Positions 16,791 through 24,899 of a stretch of 53,627 nt of DNA are shown one piece after another. This DNA is from a virus. The stretch lies in the IMG/VR virus record IMGVR_UViG_3300007072_000012, positions 1-53,627 of that record; one strand, 5' to 3'. Below the pieces are notes generated by a model. The model searched no databases and was not told where the DNA came from. It saw nothing but the letters and a program-made list of their open reading frames with translations. A program made the translations under genes and the position numbers. Within the stretch, counting starts at the first letter, position 1. Each line of letters begins with the position of its first letter.

Positions 16791-17413
16791 TAAAAGTTTC
16801 CTTTAACCACTTGCTTGTACTGTTTATCAGGAGGATAAGCCCGTAAAAAAGCTTTACATAATTTTATCATATACTTGTACCAATATTTTTTATGATACAT
16901 CTGTGGCAAATCATTCATACTTTCTATTCTACGTTTTTCTATTAAATTTTTTGTATTACACCACAAATATAAAGCATTTCTTTTAGCTAAAAAGATTCTA
17001 CAAGAATAGAATAAGGACAACATTTGACAGAAAAACTCATGCTGATCATAAAAATCTTTCATTGTAAGTTTTTGTATCTTTTTATTGTATAAATAAGCAT
17101 GACCATACTCATGTACTAATGTACCTAGCAAATCTGTAGCACTGTGTGCATTGTAGAAATTATAACCAAGAGTTATAATTTTTAAAGTGTCATCATATTC
17201 TGCCAATCTATCATTACAAATTTTGTTTAATACAGTAATAGGAATTGATCTAATGGATATTGGCAATACGATTAAGTTTTTCTGATTTTTGTTTACAAAA
17301 GGACCAATATCTGTTTGAGTTATATAAATAATTGCCTTTTTCAAATCACGTTTTAATCTATAATTTTTAAGAATTTTATCATATGTCCTAAAATTAGTAA
17401 TAAGTTTATGCAT
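16790..17413 (-). CDS. HExxH zincin-like metallopeptidase
   Basis: A 207-aa protein with TLVHEYGHAYLYN near residue 112, the HExxH zinc site of zincin proteases. I start it at MHKLITNFR (17413), which has AAGGA 7 nt upstream; 17431 overlaps the gene before. The rest is Lys/Tyr-rich and unlike a known peptidase family. It is a soluble enzyme with no signal peptide. Confidence 0.6.
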   Translation of the reverse strand: MHKLITNFRTYDKILKNYRLKRDLKKAIIYITQTDIGPFVNKNQKNLIVLPISIRSIPITVLNKICNDRLAEYDDTLKIITLGYNFYNAHSATDLLGTLVHEYGHAYLYNKKIQKLTMKDFYDQHEFFCQMLSLFYSCRIFLAKRNALYLWCNTKNLIEKRRIESMNDLPQMYHKKYWYKYMIKLCKAFLRAYPPDKQYKQVVKGNF

Positions 17414-17424
17414 GATAAAATCCT

Positions 17425-17886
17425 TTACCACCGGCTACAAAAATCAAAAATTACAGGTTTACCTCTATACCAACCAACATTATTAGAATGAACATCATAT
17501 TTTGCATGAATATCTTTTTTGTATCTATCCAAAATAGTTCTCCACGCCTTGTATTGACGTGTTAATTTAACTTCATTCTGAATTAGTATTTTTCTAGTTT
17601 TATAAATTGGGTGTAAATAATCTTCCTTTATATCTTTTGGAACATAATAGCTATCATACTTATAACTATCTGAATGTCTATATACTTTAATTATATATTC
17701 AGGATACTTTGGATGCTTTAAAATATTTTTGTAATATCCGTGGTTGCTTTTACAAATTAAATGAATAAATCCATTTTCTGTTAGCTTTTTTACAATTTTA
17801 TCTCCATTATTAATTTTACTTACTTCTAATTTTTGTATTACAGCAATAAGTTTCTTTCCTTTGTCGCATGGCTTTACAATAGGCAT
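17425..17886 (-). CDS. Protein-kinase-like fold protein
   Basis: A 153-aa protein. Near the C terminus YDVHSNNVGWYRGKPVIFDF resembles a kinase catalytic loop (HxDxxxxN / DFG-like) in a phosphotransferase-like arrangement (D...N then DF). YIIKVYR near residue 70 could supply the ATP-site lysine. It is short for a kinase, so it may be a minimal or inactive version. Similar short phage proteins exist but I cannot name the family. Confidence 0.45.
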   Translation of the reverse strand: MPIVKPCDKGKKLIAVIQKLEVSKINNGDKIVKKLTENGFIHLICKSNHGYYKNILKHPKYPEYIIKVYRHSDSYKYDSYYVPKDIKEDYLHPIYKTRKILIQNEVKLTRQYKAWRTILDRYKKDIHAKYDVHSNNVGWYRGKPVIFDFCSRW

Positions 17887-17895
17887 ATGAAACCC

Positions 17896-18153
17896 CTAAT
17901 AAGGAATAATATCTCCATTTTCCTTCATGGCTTGGTCTTCTCGTTTATCCAAGTAACGTCTTCGGAACTCATCAGCACAATGTTGTGCTGCATAAGTACA
18001 ATCATGTAATGTTGTATATCGTTTTTCTTTCTTTTCCATATATAACTTCATTAATGTAAAAATACAATATTCCAATTCACCCTTTGTCTCAATATTTGGT
18101 AATAAGTATAAATCATCAAACCTCTTACGATCTTTTTCTTTGATGTATGGCAT
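17896..18153 (-). CDS. Conserved phage hypothetical protein, 85 aa
   Basis: The product begins MPYIKEKDRKRFDDLYLLP and is helical with an Arg/Lys-rich end (DEFRRRYLDKRED). The opening MPYI-x-x-x-DRxxFD and ETKGELEYCI are familiar from small phage proteins of unknown function. The ATG has GGAGAAG upstream. Confidence 0.65.
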   Translation of the reverse strand: MPYIKEKDRKRFDDLYLLPNIETKGELEYCIFTLMKLYMEKKEKRYTTLHDCTYAAQHCADEFRRRYLDKREDQAMKENGDIIPY

Positions 18154-18155
18154 GG

Positions 18156-18332
18156 CTACTTCTCCTTTTTCTGAGTTTGTCCTATATTATTTTTTTGTTC
18201 TGCTTCCATGATGTATCTAAGAGCAGTTTGATGCCTAGTCTCTCCCCCAAATTTACTAGAAACAGCAAGAAGCAACTCATTATATTTTTTACGAATCTCA
18301 TTCGTTTTACGTGCTCTATGATTGTGGCTCAT
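18156..18332 (-). CDS. Hypothetical protein, 58 aa
   Basis: A small complete frame, ATG 18332 to TAG 18156. The product MSHNHRARKTNEIRKKYNELL is basic and helical, ending in a hydrophilic Lys/Gln tail. It ends 2 nt before the next ATG, whose Shine-Dalgarno (GGAGAAG) lies in its last codons. Function unknown. Confidence 0.5.
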   Translation of the reverse strand: MSHNHRARKTNEIRKKYNELLLAVSSKFGGETRHQTALRYIMEAEQKNNIGQTQKKEK

Positions 18333-18349
18333 AATTATTTTTCCTTAAA

Positions 18350-18931
18350 TTAATGTAAATCATTACACAAAGTAGGATTGAAAAATTTAAAACCAACTTC
18401 TATTTTTTTATAGAAATCAATTAATGTGGCATCATTGGTAATTAAATAATCAAAATTATCAATCATCCAACCCTTCTCTGATTCATGAGTATCTGTATTA
18501 ACTAATGATGGACGAACAATCTTAATAACTTTGCCATCTAATTCATGGATAGCATCAACTTCATGTTGAAATCTAACATCAGCAATAATGATATTAGAGT
18601 CTTTATTTACATTTCTTAAAAGAGATTTGACCCAAAGCTTTCTTCCAGTGGTAGTTTCAAACTGAGGGAACATTTTACAAAGCATTAACTGACCCCACTC
18701 CGTACCAATTGTGGTTAATGCTTGCCTAGGTGAGATGCCCCAAAAAGGATCAACAACCTCTTTTAAATCACCATTAACATGCTCTTCTGTCCAACCAAAG
18801 ATAATTTTTACCGCTTCTTTCATAGGTGTTGCCAATGACCGTTTTTCATAAGAAGGATCAATATTTCGTATAATGTAGTCAGCAGCAGTGTCTTTGCCAA
18901 CACGCTTTTGTCCTAACATTCCTAGAATCAT
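18350..18931 (-). CDS. Deoxynucleoside monophosphate kinase (T4 gp1-like)
   Basis: This kinase phosphorylates dNMPs to dNDPs, feeding phage DNA synthesis. ILGMLGQKRVGKDTAADYI is the P-loop (GxxxxGKDT) at the N terminus. IGTEWGQL, SNIIIADVRFQHEVDAI and NDATLIDFYKKI follow in family order. I use MILGML (18931), which has GGAGG 5 nt upstream; the earlier ATG lies inside that site. About 193 aa, as expected. Confidence 0.85.
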   Translation of the reverse strand: MILGMLGQKRVGKDTAADYIIRNIDPSYEKRSLATPMKEAVKIIFGWTEEHVNGDLKEVVDPFWGISPRQALTTIGTEWGQLMLCKMFPQFETTTGRKLWVKSLLRNVNKDSNIIIADVRFQHEVDAIHELDGKVIKIVRPSLVNTDTHESEKGWMIDNFDYLITNDATLIDFYKKIEVGFKFFNPTLCNDLH

Positions 18932-18948
18932 AGTATCCTCCATTTCAA

Positions 18949-18977
18949 ATTATACAGGTGTATCAGGGTTTTGTCAA
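18949..18977 (-). promoter_or_regulatory. Promoter for the 18931-13221 nucleotide/glycan gene set
   Basis: -35 TTGACA (18972-18977) and -10 TATAAT (18949-18954), spacer 17. No further clear promoter is seen until the tnpB element, so this may drive the dNMP kinase through the glycosyltransferases. Confidence 0.75.
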
Positions 18978-19607
18978 GCGAAATTTCTTTCCATTTTTAG
19001 ATCGTTGATAAGGGTCAAATTTATTCTTACTCATTCTATATAGTTGATTAAACCACGCATCAGGAATTGGCAATATTTTTTGTATCTTATCTTTAATTTT
19101 ACTATTTGCATAATCATACCAAAAACAATAATCAACACTAAGGCAGATAGCCACAGCTTTTACCTGTTTTAGTGGTATTTTATATAGATTTCTATGAGAG
19201 ACAACTTTAGTATGAGTATTCCAACCTGAAGAATCTGTACTAAATGGATCAGCTTCGTCTTTTAGTGTACAAACACCGGATTTATTAGTATAATTATCCA
19301 TTTTAGGTGGTAACCAAATAAACTTACCTTTGTTACGCCATATAATATGATTACCCCAAGTGCCGCAGGTTAGCCTTGGTGGTGTTTTTTTCTGTGTATC
19401 ATCAGCAAGATCACTGTGATAATCTACATTAATTAGAAGATCACAAGGATTCTTATTTGCCCAATTTAATATATGATGATGTTCATGATAAATCCGTATT
19501 GGAGCAGAGCAATTTTTTAATAGATATTTTATATATTTTGATAATGGTGTAATACTTTCCCAATAATCAAGATCAATAGACAGAAAAATAGACTTATTTT
19601 TAAACAT
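18963..19607 (-). CDS. Arginase/deacetylase-like (UPF0489-type) protein
   Basis: A 214-aa protein with metal-ligand-like motifs in order: SIDLDYW near residue 10, HEHHHIL near 41, and INVDYHSDL near 59, then TCGTWGNHIIW. Paired Asp/His clusters of this sort occur in arginase-fold hydrolases and UPF0489 proteins. The reaction is unknown. The assignment rests on pattern only. Confidence 0.45.
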   Translation of the reverse strand: MFKNKSIFLSIDLDYWESITPLSKYIKYLLKNCSAPIRIYHEHHHILNWANKNPCDLLINVDYHSDLADDTQKKTPPRLTCGTWGNHIIWRNKGKFIWLPPKMDNYTNKSGVCTLKDEADPFSTDSSGWNTHTKVVSHRNLYKIPLKQVKAVAICLSVDYCFWYDYANSKIKDKIQKILPIPDAWFNQLYRMSKNKFDPYQRSKNGKKFRLTKP

Positions 19608-19633
19608 ATCTATCCTTTTAAAAATTATTCAGG

Positions 19634-19822
19634 TTATTTTTCGGCTTTATCGTCATTCAACGCATCCCAAATACCTCTTCGGAATACGTCTGGTTGATTC
19701 ACTTCCAGCCATTTCACCATTGCCGAAATCTTGCTCTCTAACTTCTCAATGCGCGAGTTGAGTTCATCAAGCCTGTCGCACCATTCTCCGCAATGTGGGC
19801 AGACATTCTTGCCATCGGCCAT
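19634..19822 (-). CDS. Small zinc-knuckle plus coiled-coil protein
   Basis: A 62-aa protein: CPHCGEWC at residues 8-15, then a heptad-rich helix (LDELNSRIEKLESKISAMVKWL). Only one knuckle is present, so zinc may be bound across a dimer. The G+C content here is visibly higher than in the flanking genes. GGAGGATGG precedes the ATG. Confidence 0.6.
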   Translation of the reverse strand: MADGKNVCPHCGEWCDRLDELNSRIEKLESKISAMVKWLEVNQPDVFRRGIWDALNDDKAEK

Positions 19823-19841
19823 GCACCATCCTCCTTAATTA

Positions 19842-20279
19842 TTAATCGTCTTTTATTGAGTTAGCATGTAAATCATGAATTGCACGAAGACACATTGCAG
19901 CAGTTTGTAATAATTCTGTACATATTTGTTCTTCACTCCGTTTTTCTCGTTTCAATCGCACCTGTTCCCAATATTCATCTAATTCTTCTAAAATAACAGC
20001 ATAAGCTTCATGATCCGAATTCATTGAGGCATGTAATTTCATTGCCCGTGTTAATTCAGATTCTAATTTACAAAGCATTATGTCTATGCATTTTTCATTT
20101 ATTAAATCTGATTTACCTGATCCACAAACATACAACCTGCCTTTATTGTCCACCTTTGCGATTACCTGTCCCAGATATGAAGAATTTACTATTCCACTGT
20201 CTCCCGGCTTGCACCATCGACCAAAATGATAATATCTACCAAATAATTTCATTATTGGAGCAAGTAAACGAATTATCAT
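19842..20279 (-). CDS. Hypothetical protein with MazG-like helical C terminus
   Basis: I start this at MIIRLLAPIMKLF (20279), whose ATG overlaps the previous TGA. The 145-aa product has a C-terminal segment HEAYAVILEELDEYWEQV...ELLQTAAMCLRAIHDL, which resembles the EExxE / ExxD helices of MazG-type nucleotide pyrophosphohydrolases. The spacing is not canonical, so catalytic activity is uncertain. Confidence 0.5.
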   Translation of the reverse strand: MIIRLLAPIMKLFGRYYHFGRWCKPGDSGIVNSSYLGQVIAKVDNKGRLYVCGSGKSDLINEKCIDIMLCKLESELTRAMKLHASMNSDHEAYAVILEELDEYWEQVRLKREKRSEEQICTELLQTAAMCLRAIHDLHANSIKDD

Positions 20280-20473
20280 TTTCTTCTGTACCTTTTTTCC
20301 CATGTTGCTAAAGCAACATCTGCACGTTTAAATTCTTTTGTCTGACACCCACAATTATCATTACAACAAACAACAGTAAAATATGAATTTACAATATCAT
20401 AGAATTCGGTTTCTATATATTCATCTCTAGTTTGTAATTTAGCCTTTGAATTACAGAATGGACATCGTTTCAT
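20276..20473 (-). CDS. Lar-like zinc-ribbon protein
   Basis: A 65-aa protein of the Lar restriction-alleviation type: MKRCPFCNSKA at the start, CCNDNCGC in the middle and ALATWEKRYRR at the end, the CPFC...C..C...A...WN.R pattern. Relatives are often annotated as restriction alleviation proteins, though most phage copies are untested. It overlaps the next gene as ATGA. Confidence 0.65.
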   Translation of the reverse strand: MKRCPFCNSKAKLQTRDEYIETEFYDIVNSYFTVVCCNDNCGCQTKEFKRADVALATWEKRYRRK

Positions 20474-20477
20474 TTTT

Positions 20478-20750
20478 CTACCAATCTACCTTTTTAGCAT
20501 TGATACAAGCATAGCCATAAATAGCAGTTAATGCAACATCTAACAACTCTTCTTTAAGTTTTTTAGCGGAACCACTATGCACAGCCTCATTGAATTCATC
20601 AAATTCTTCTTTTAGTAATCCTTGAATTTCGTGTCTAGAACTAAATGTGTGTGGTCCTTTTCGTTTTATTTCTTTAAACAGCTTGGCTATCAAAGCATCA
20701 ATAGCTACATTTACTTCATTTGTGGTTAGCTTTGGTCGTTTAGATAGCAT
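20478..20750 (-). CDS. MazG-like nucleotide pyrophosphohydrolase-related protein
   Basis: A 90-aa helical protein. LLKEEFDEFNEAV and LKEELLDVALTAIYGY near residues 48-82 match the metal-binding EExxE and ExxD helices of small MazG-like proteins, which hydrolyse NTPs or dNTPs to monophosphates. It sits with the other nucleotide genes. All four acidic ligands appear present. Confidence 0.65.
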   Translation of the reverse strand: MLSKRPKLTTNEVNVAIDALIAKLFKEIKRKGPHTFSSRHEIQGLLKEEFDEFNEAVHSGSAKKLKEELLDVALTAIYGYACINAKKVDW

Positions 20751-21246
20751 CTGGTTTATCTATTCCACAATGTTTACAACAATATCTAATACTATTAAAA
20801 CCAAAATTAACCCATTGATGATTACAAACTTTTACTGTTTCTGTTTTTACTTCCATTTCACCATTAACAAGATGCGGTTTTAATGCTGGATGAATTATTG
20901 TCATATTTAAAGTAGAAGCACCATTTAATATGTCATCTACTGTGTCATATAAATCATTACTTGCTTTTGAATAATCAACATCATAAAAAATTATAAATTC
21001 TCTATTGTTAATACCTAATGGAAGTGGTGGGTCTTTTGGTAAAACAAAACCACCAGAACCCTGATAAAAATTCCAAACACCATATTGTGGGTTTAAAAAA
21101 TTAAATATCTCTAATAAAAATCTTTTTGGATTAGACTCTTTCGTATGACATAAAACATACCTTTTGGACACACAACCACTAATTACTTCGTCATAATAAT
21201 GCATAATTAATTTTTTATTTGACGAATTAACAGTTTGAATATTCAT
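20740..21246 (-). CDS. Hypothetical protein with C-terminal zinc motif
   Basis: A 168-aa protein. The main part is alpha/beta and aromatic-rich (FLNPQYGVWNFYQGSGGFVLP, FIIFYDVDY); the last 30 residues hold CNHQW...CCKHCGI, a Cys/His cluster that may bind zinc. It overlaps the MazG-like gene by 11 nt. Not recognised. Confidence 0.6.
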   Translation of the reverse strand: MNIQTVNSSNKKLIMHYYDEVISGCVSKRYVLCHTKESNPKRFLLEIFNFLNPQYGVWNFYQGSGGFVLPKDPPLPLGINNREFIIFYDVDYSKASNDLYDTVDDILNGASTLNMTIIHPALKPHLVNGEMEVKTETVKVCNHQWVNFGFNSIRYCCKHCGIDKPDAI

Positions 21247-21265
21247 ATTTTAATATTTCCTAAAA

Positions 21266-21682
21266 TTAATATTCAGGATACGGAGTAGGAGGAATAAATT
21301 TCTTTACTGGATAAGTACGACACTTGGGATTGATAGCTTCCTTCCAAGCAGTGGCAACTTGATTATAGTGCATAAGCCTGTTATATGCAGACGTTGGAAC
21401 ACTAGGTGCTTTGTCTACAAGCTGTTCTGCAATAGCTTCAAAGTACTTAGCCCAAAGCTCATTACGATGTTCTGGCTTCAATATCTTTGAAAGACGTGAC
21501 AGTGCAAGCTTTCGACCGAACCATTTATTATACTGGTCCCTTGGGTTACAACTTGCACACTCTTCTTTAATAGGTACCCAAGCACCATTAACATCAATGC
21601 TAAGAACAACCAATGTGTCACCAAAAATATGCTTAAACGCCACACGGTGCTTCCTGCCGCTAAAAACTGTGTAAAATTTCAT
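21266..21682 (-). CDS. Hypothetical protein, 138 aa
   Basis: A 138-aa soluble protein, beta-rich at first (FYTVFSGRKHRVAFKHIFGDTLVVLSI) and helical later, with a Pro/Tyr-rich end. It is the first gene after the promoter at 21712-21739 and has AAGGAGAAC before the ATG. Function unknown. Confidence 0.6.
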   Translation of the reverse strand: MKFYTVFSGRKHRVAFKHIFGDTLVVLSIDVNGAWVPIKEECASCNPRDQYNKWFGRKLALSRLSKILKPEHRNELWAKYFEAIAEQLVDKAPSVPTSAYNRLMHYNQVATAWKEAINPKCRTYPVKKFIPPTPYPEY

Positions 21683-21711
21683 ACGTGTTCTCCTTTTCGT
21701 TTCCTAGTTAT

Positions 21712-21739
21712 ATTATACTGTCTCAAAAGCCAATGTCAA
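21712..21739 (-). promoter_or_regulatory. Promoter for 21682-18963 gene set
   Basis: -35 TTGACA (21734-21739) and -10 TATAAT (21712-21717), spacer 16. Confidence 0.75.
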
Positions 21740-21751
21740 GCGTTTTCTTCC

Positions 21752-21808
21752 CTAGAAATTAACCAACGCATATTCTGCACCATGTGAAGTGTCAAATTCA
21801 GCAATCAT
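21752..21808 (-). CDS. Possible 18-aa microprotein
   Basis: A tiny frame (MIAEFDTSHGAEYALVNF) whose ATG overlaps the previous gene's TGA as ATGA and whose Shine-Dalgarno (AAAGGAGAG) lies in that gene. The coupling is well formed but the frame is so short that chance is possible. Confidence 0.25.
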   Translation of the reverse strand: MIAEFDTSHGAEYALVNF

Positions 21809-22110
21809 AGTACACACTCTCCTTTTAATCTTCGTTCCTGTTTCTTTTTAAGCTTCTCTAAACTATCAAGTGGTAAGAATGTTACTATTTGTGCTCGTAA
21901 TTTGTCATAAACTACTAATACACTCTTACCCTTACATTCAAGTTTCCAAACTGTTGCCCTGTTAGAAGATTTGTAAATGAACTCACCCTTATTACTTTGT
22001 ATGTCATTTACTAATGCTTCCAAGTCAAGTCTGTTAACTATTAGTTTGTATCTTTGCCTTGCTCTCCTTTTTGCATGGTCACGTTCTGCCCTTCGCTTAG
22101 AATGGCTCAT
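21805..22110 (-). CDS. Conserved small phage protein (SKRRAERDHAKRRARQRY type)
   Basis: I start this at MSHSKRRAERDHAKRR (22110), with GGAG 6 nt upstream. The 101-aa product has a very basic helical N terminus, then beta strands including SNRATVWKLECKGKSVLVVYDKLRAQIVTFLPL, which recalls a ParE/RelE-like or DUF4258-like fold. I recall similar phage proteins, but no function is established; an RNA-binding or RNase-like role is inference. Confidence 0.6.
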   Translation of the reverse strand: MSHSKRRAERDHAKRRARQRYKLIVNRLDLEALVNDIQSNKGEFIYKSSNRATVWKLECKGKSVLVVYDKLRAQIVTFLPLDSLEKLKKKQERRLKGECVL

Positions 22111-22149
22111 GCTGTACTCCATATTGAATTGTCAACATACCCTATTCAA

Positions 22150-22178
22150 ATTATACAGGCAGATAGGGCATTTGTCAA
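22150..22178 (-). promoter_or_regulatory. Promoter for 22110 gene
   Basis: -35 TTGACA (22173-22178) and -10 TATAAT (22150-22155), spacer 17. It faces left, away from the plus-strand virion genes. Confidence 0.75.
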
Positions 22179-22273
22179 GCATGTTTTTAATTTTTAATAA
22201 GGTTTCACTTAAAAGTTTGTAATAATTTTGGGATTATAATAGATGGGAGACTTTGTTTAGGAGTAACACTTAA

Positions 22274-22582
22274 ATGGCTAATAATTTGCCTAGTGATGGA
22301 AATAATCGTGCAGTTCAGGCTTTAAAGCCTGTTGTTGGTTCATGGCAACGAATTGAGTTCAATACTATATCTGGTAATAAGTTTAACATTAGGGATGCTG
22401 AAATTGTACGGTTTCGTGCATCTCAGGAATGTTACATAGCATTCGGTGAAACTGTTTCCAGTGGTTGTATGGTTTTAGATGATAAAGCCGCTGAATACTT
22501 CCATGTTACAGGTTTTGACCGGATTGAAGTTCTAGGAGTGTCTACTGCTGGCTATCTTAGCAAATTGAAAATGGATTACTAA
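22274..22582 (+). CDS. Small virion-associated-like protein
   Basis: A 102-aa Ser/Gly/Asn-rich protein (MANNLPSDGNNRAVQALKP..., then RFRASQECYIAFGE, YFHVTGFDRIEVLG) with the beta-strand pattern of decoration or fibre-tip proteins. GGAG lies upstream of the ATG. It directly precedes the tailspike and is on the same strand, opposite to its other neighbours. No consensus TTGACA/TATAAT pair precedes it, so a late promoter is likely. Confidence 0.6.
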   Translation: MANNLPSDGNNRAVQALKPVVGSWQRIEFNTISGNKFNIRDAEIVRFRASQECYIAFGETVSSGCMVLDDKAAEYFHVTGFDRIEVLGVSTAGYLSKLKMDY

Positions 22583-22604
22583 TCCCTTCTTTGAGGTTTT
22601 ACCA

Positions 22605-24899
22605 ATGCTAGGTTCTCCCGGCAGGTTAACAAGAGTTGGAAATGTTTCATTAAATGCTATTAAAAAAATTTTAAATAAGATTGGATTAGGATATTTAGCA
22701 AATAATGTTGTTTATATGCTTTACCCAAATGATCCTTCAAGGTCTGAAGGTAATAGGCATTATCTTTACACGCCGACCGGCGGCTGGGCGCTTTCTGGGA
22801 CCATGACAGGCACGATGGACGCCTACGGGGATGTGACGGGCGGCACGTTTGCTATGTCTGTTCCTGCTGGCACGGTAGATATGGTTTCGTACTGGGGCAC
22901 TCCGCTCAAACACACGAAATTCCCGTTCCTGTCCATCGGATTCAACCGCTCGCTGACCGCTGGAGAGATTGCATCCTTCACGTCTGCGCTGTCAACTTAC
23001 GCTACGGCTGCTGGCGTTACGCCAGCCACTGCAAGCGTTACGTTCAAGTACGGATATTCGACCAAGTACCCAACAATCACAGGGACAACCTACTACGTCG
23101 ATCCAGTGGACGGGAACGATGCGAACGCCGGGACTGCTCCGGGTGCTGGCAATGCGTGGAAGACAGTAGCCAAGGTAAACGGATTCGCATTCAACGCTGG
23201 CGACGGTGTTCTATTTAAGGGGGGTAACACATACACGACCGCGCTGAAGCCAACTGCGTCAGGCACGTCTACTGCTCCGATAGTGTTTGGCGCATACGGA
23301 GTCGCAGGCTCAACGCCTCCGATTATCAACGCTGCAAGCCCAATACAATGCAACGGGAAAAGCGGCCTGATGTTTAGAGGGTTGGTTCTTAGAGGTTCTG
23401 GGGCGCAAGTAACGGCGCAGTCAAACGAGAGTTATATCTGGCTCCTGTCGTGCATCTTCGAGTCTGCCGGAACATTTGGATTCTACGGATCTGCTAATGC
23501 AGCCGTAGTTATTGACGGGTGCGTGTTCTCGCGTCCTGCTCGATACCCAATATATTGCTCTGGGGCGTCAACAATCACCGCAAGAAATTGCGTAATCTTG
23601 CCATGTGTCACATCATCGGATGAAGGTCCATACAGTATAGGCACTGGCGGTTCGCTGGATATAGATTACAGCATAGTGAATACGCTGGTCACGCCATCGA
23701 CAACAAGAGTAACGTATGGGTCGAACAATATCACAAGGGGCACACCTGGATTCACGTCATATCCTCCGACACCCGCCGTTACTCCGAGAATCACGTTTAC
23801 GGTCGATGATACAGCAAATCTGGCAGACTTCAGCGCGTTCTGTTCTGGCGTCCTTGACCCGCTTGGATTGAAGGCCACGATTTTTGTATCACCTGCTGGT
23901 ATGTCCGCTGGAGATCAGGCGACATGCGCAACCTTGGCGGCTGCGGGTCACGAAATAGCGAATCACACGCTTAACCACGAAGACCTTTCCGCGACAAATG
24001 CCTTCACGGTTACTTCGACCAACACGAACCCTACGGTGGACGTTGACGTTGCAACCACAACCATCGCATTCTCGTGTGATGAAGTCGGAAACCGCGTCAC
24101 GTTCGATTGGTCTGGCGGCAAGACACTCACTGACCTCAAAGCGGCAGTGGCGGGAAAAGGCTGGACGCTGACTAACTCGGTGGAGAATGGGAAAACGAGA
24201 CAGAATGGCTTGCTGATTGATTCGCTTGCTGATACGTCTGGAGCGCAAGCCGTACCATATACATGCGCTCTCGATATTTCCGCTACAAGTAAATTCTGGG
24301 ATCACGAAATCAACGACGCAACGACGCAGATTGCCGCGATAACTGGAGTTACTCCGACGACGATGGCTTACCCATATGGCTTCAGTACAGCAAATTTAAG
24401 AACTTGGCTGGCGGCGCACACATCGCTGCTCGCCGCAAGAACGGTCGGAGGCGCAGTTCCGTCGCTCGCCTCGGTCCCCCAGTGGTTGATGATTCAGAGG
24501 CCATATCTTTACACCGCGTCATCCACAGAGGCGGATGTTCGGAAAATCGCAAGGGCGTTTCTTGCATTCGGAGCGTCTTGTCCGTCATATAATATTTTCT
24601 ACGATCACGCCATGTCTTCGGACTTGAGGCAGCGTCACGCATGGTTCATCAATGAGTTTGTAACACTTGGCGGTGGAACACTGATGACGTTCGGCGCATT
24701 GGCCGCATGGATTAATGCGGACCATACGCTATCAAGCGGAACATGGACTAAGACGTATGACGTTACCGGAGCAGATTACACGCCATCATCTGGATCTGCG
24801 ATGCTGACCGTAGGGAATCCATCCGCACCACACATCACGGTGGATGCGCTTGGCACATCCGCGCCAGTGTTTAGCAGCATTGGCGCAGTCCAGAAGTGA
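22605..24899 (+). CDS. Tailspike: beta-helix plus polysaccharide deacetylase (NodB) domain
   Basis: A 764-aa virion protein likely used to bind and modify host surface glycan. Residues 1-50 are AT-rich and probably anchor the spike to the particle. From about residue 165 (TYYVDPVDGNDANAGT...AWKTVAKVN) to 370 the sequence looks like a right-handed beta-helix. From about 395 a NodB domain shows ITFTVDD (metal Asp pair), GHEIANHTLNHEDL (HTxxH) and MAYPYGFS. NodB enzymes deacetylate N-acetyl sugars. The body from about 22755 is sharply richer in G+C than the start and all neighbours, indicating recent acquisition. RBS GAGG, 8 nt from ATG. Confidence 0.88.
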   Translation: MLGSPGRLTRVGNVSLNAIKKILNKIGLGYLANNVVYMLYPNDPSRSEGNRHYLYTPTGGWALSGTMTGTMDAYGDVTGGTFAMSVPAGTVDMVSYWGTPLKHTKFPFLSIGFNRSLTAGEIASFTSALSTYATAAGVTPATASVTFKYGYSTKYPTITGTTYYVDPVDGNDANAGTAPGAGNAWKTVAKVNGFAFNAGDGVLFKGGNTYTTALKPTASGTSTAPIVFGAYGVAGSTPPIINAASPIQCNGKSGLMFRGLVLRGSGAQVTAQSNESYIWLLSCIFESAGTFGFYGSANAAVVIDGCVFSRPARYPIYCSGASTITARNCVILPCVTSSDEGPYSIGTGGSLDIDYSIVNTLVTPSTTRVTYGSNNITRGTPGFTSYPPTPAVTPRITFTVDDTANLADFSAFCSGVLDPLGLKATIFVSPAGMSAGDQATCATLAAAGHEIANHTLNHEDLSATNAFTVTSTNTNPTVDVDVATTTIAFSCDEVGNRVTFDWSGGKTLTDLKAAVAGKGWTLTNSVENGKTRQNGLLIDSLADTSGAQAVPYTCALDISATSKFWDHEINDATTQIAAITGVTPTTMAYPYGFSTANLRTWLAAHTSLLAARTVGGAVPSLASVPQWLMIQRPYLYTASSTEADVRKIARAFLAFGASCPSYNIFYDHAMSSDLRQRHAWFINEFVTLGGGTLMTFGALAAWINADHTLSSGTWTKTYDVTGADYTPSSGSAMLTVGNPSAPHITVDALGTSAPVFSSIGAVQK

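Noticed and set aside
23889-24642. Minus-strand frames within the tailspike
   Set aside because: They are a by-product of the high G+C content; the plus strand carries a continuous beta-helix and NodB domain.
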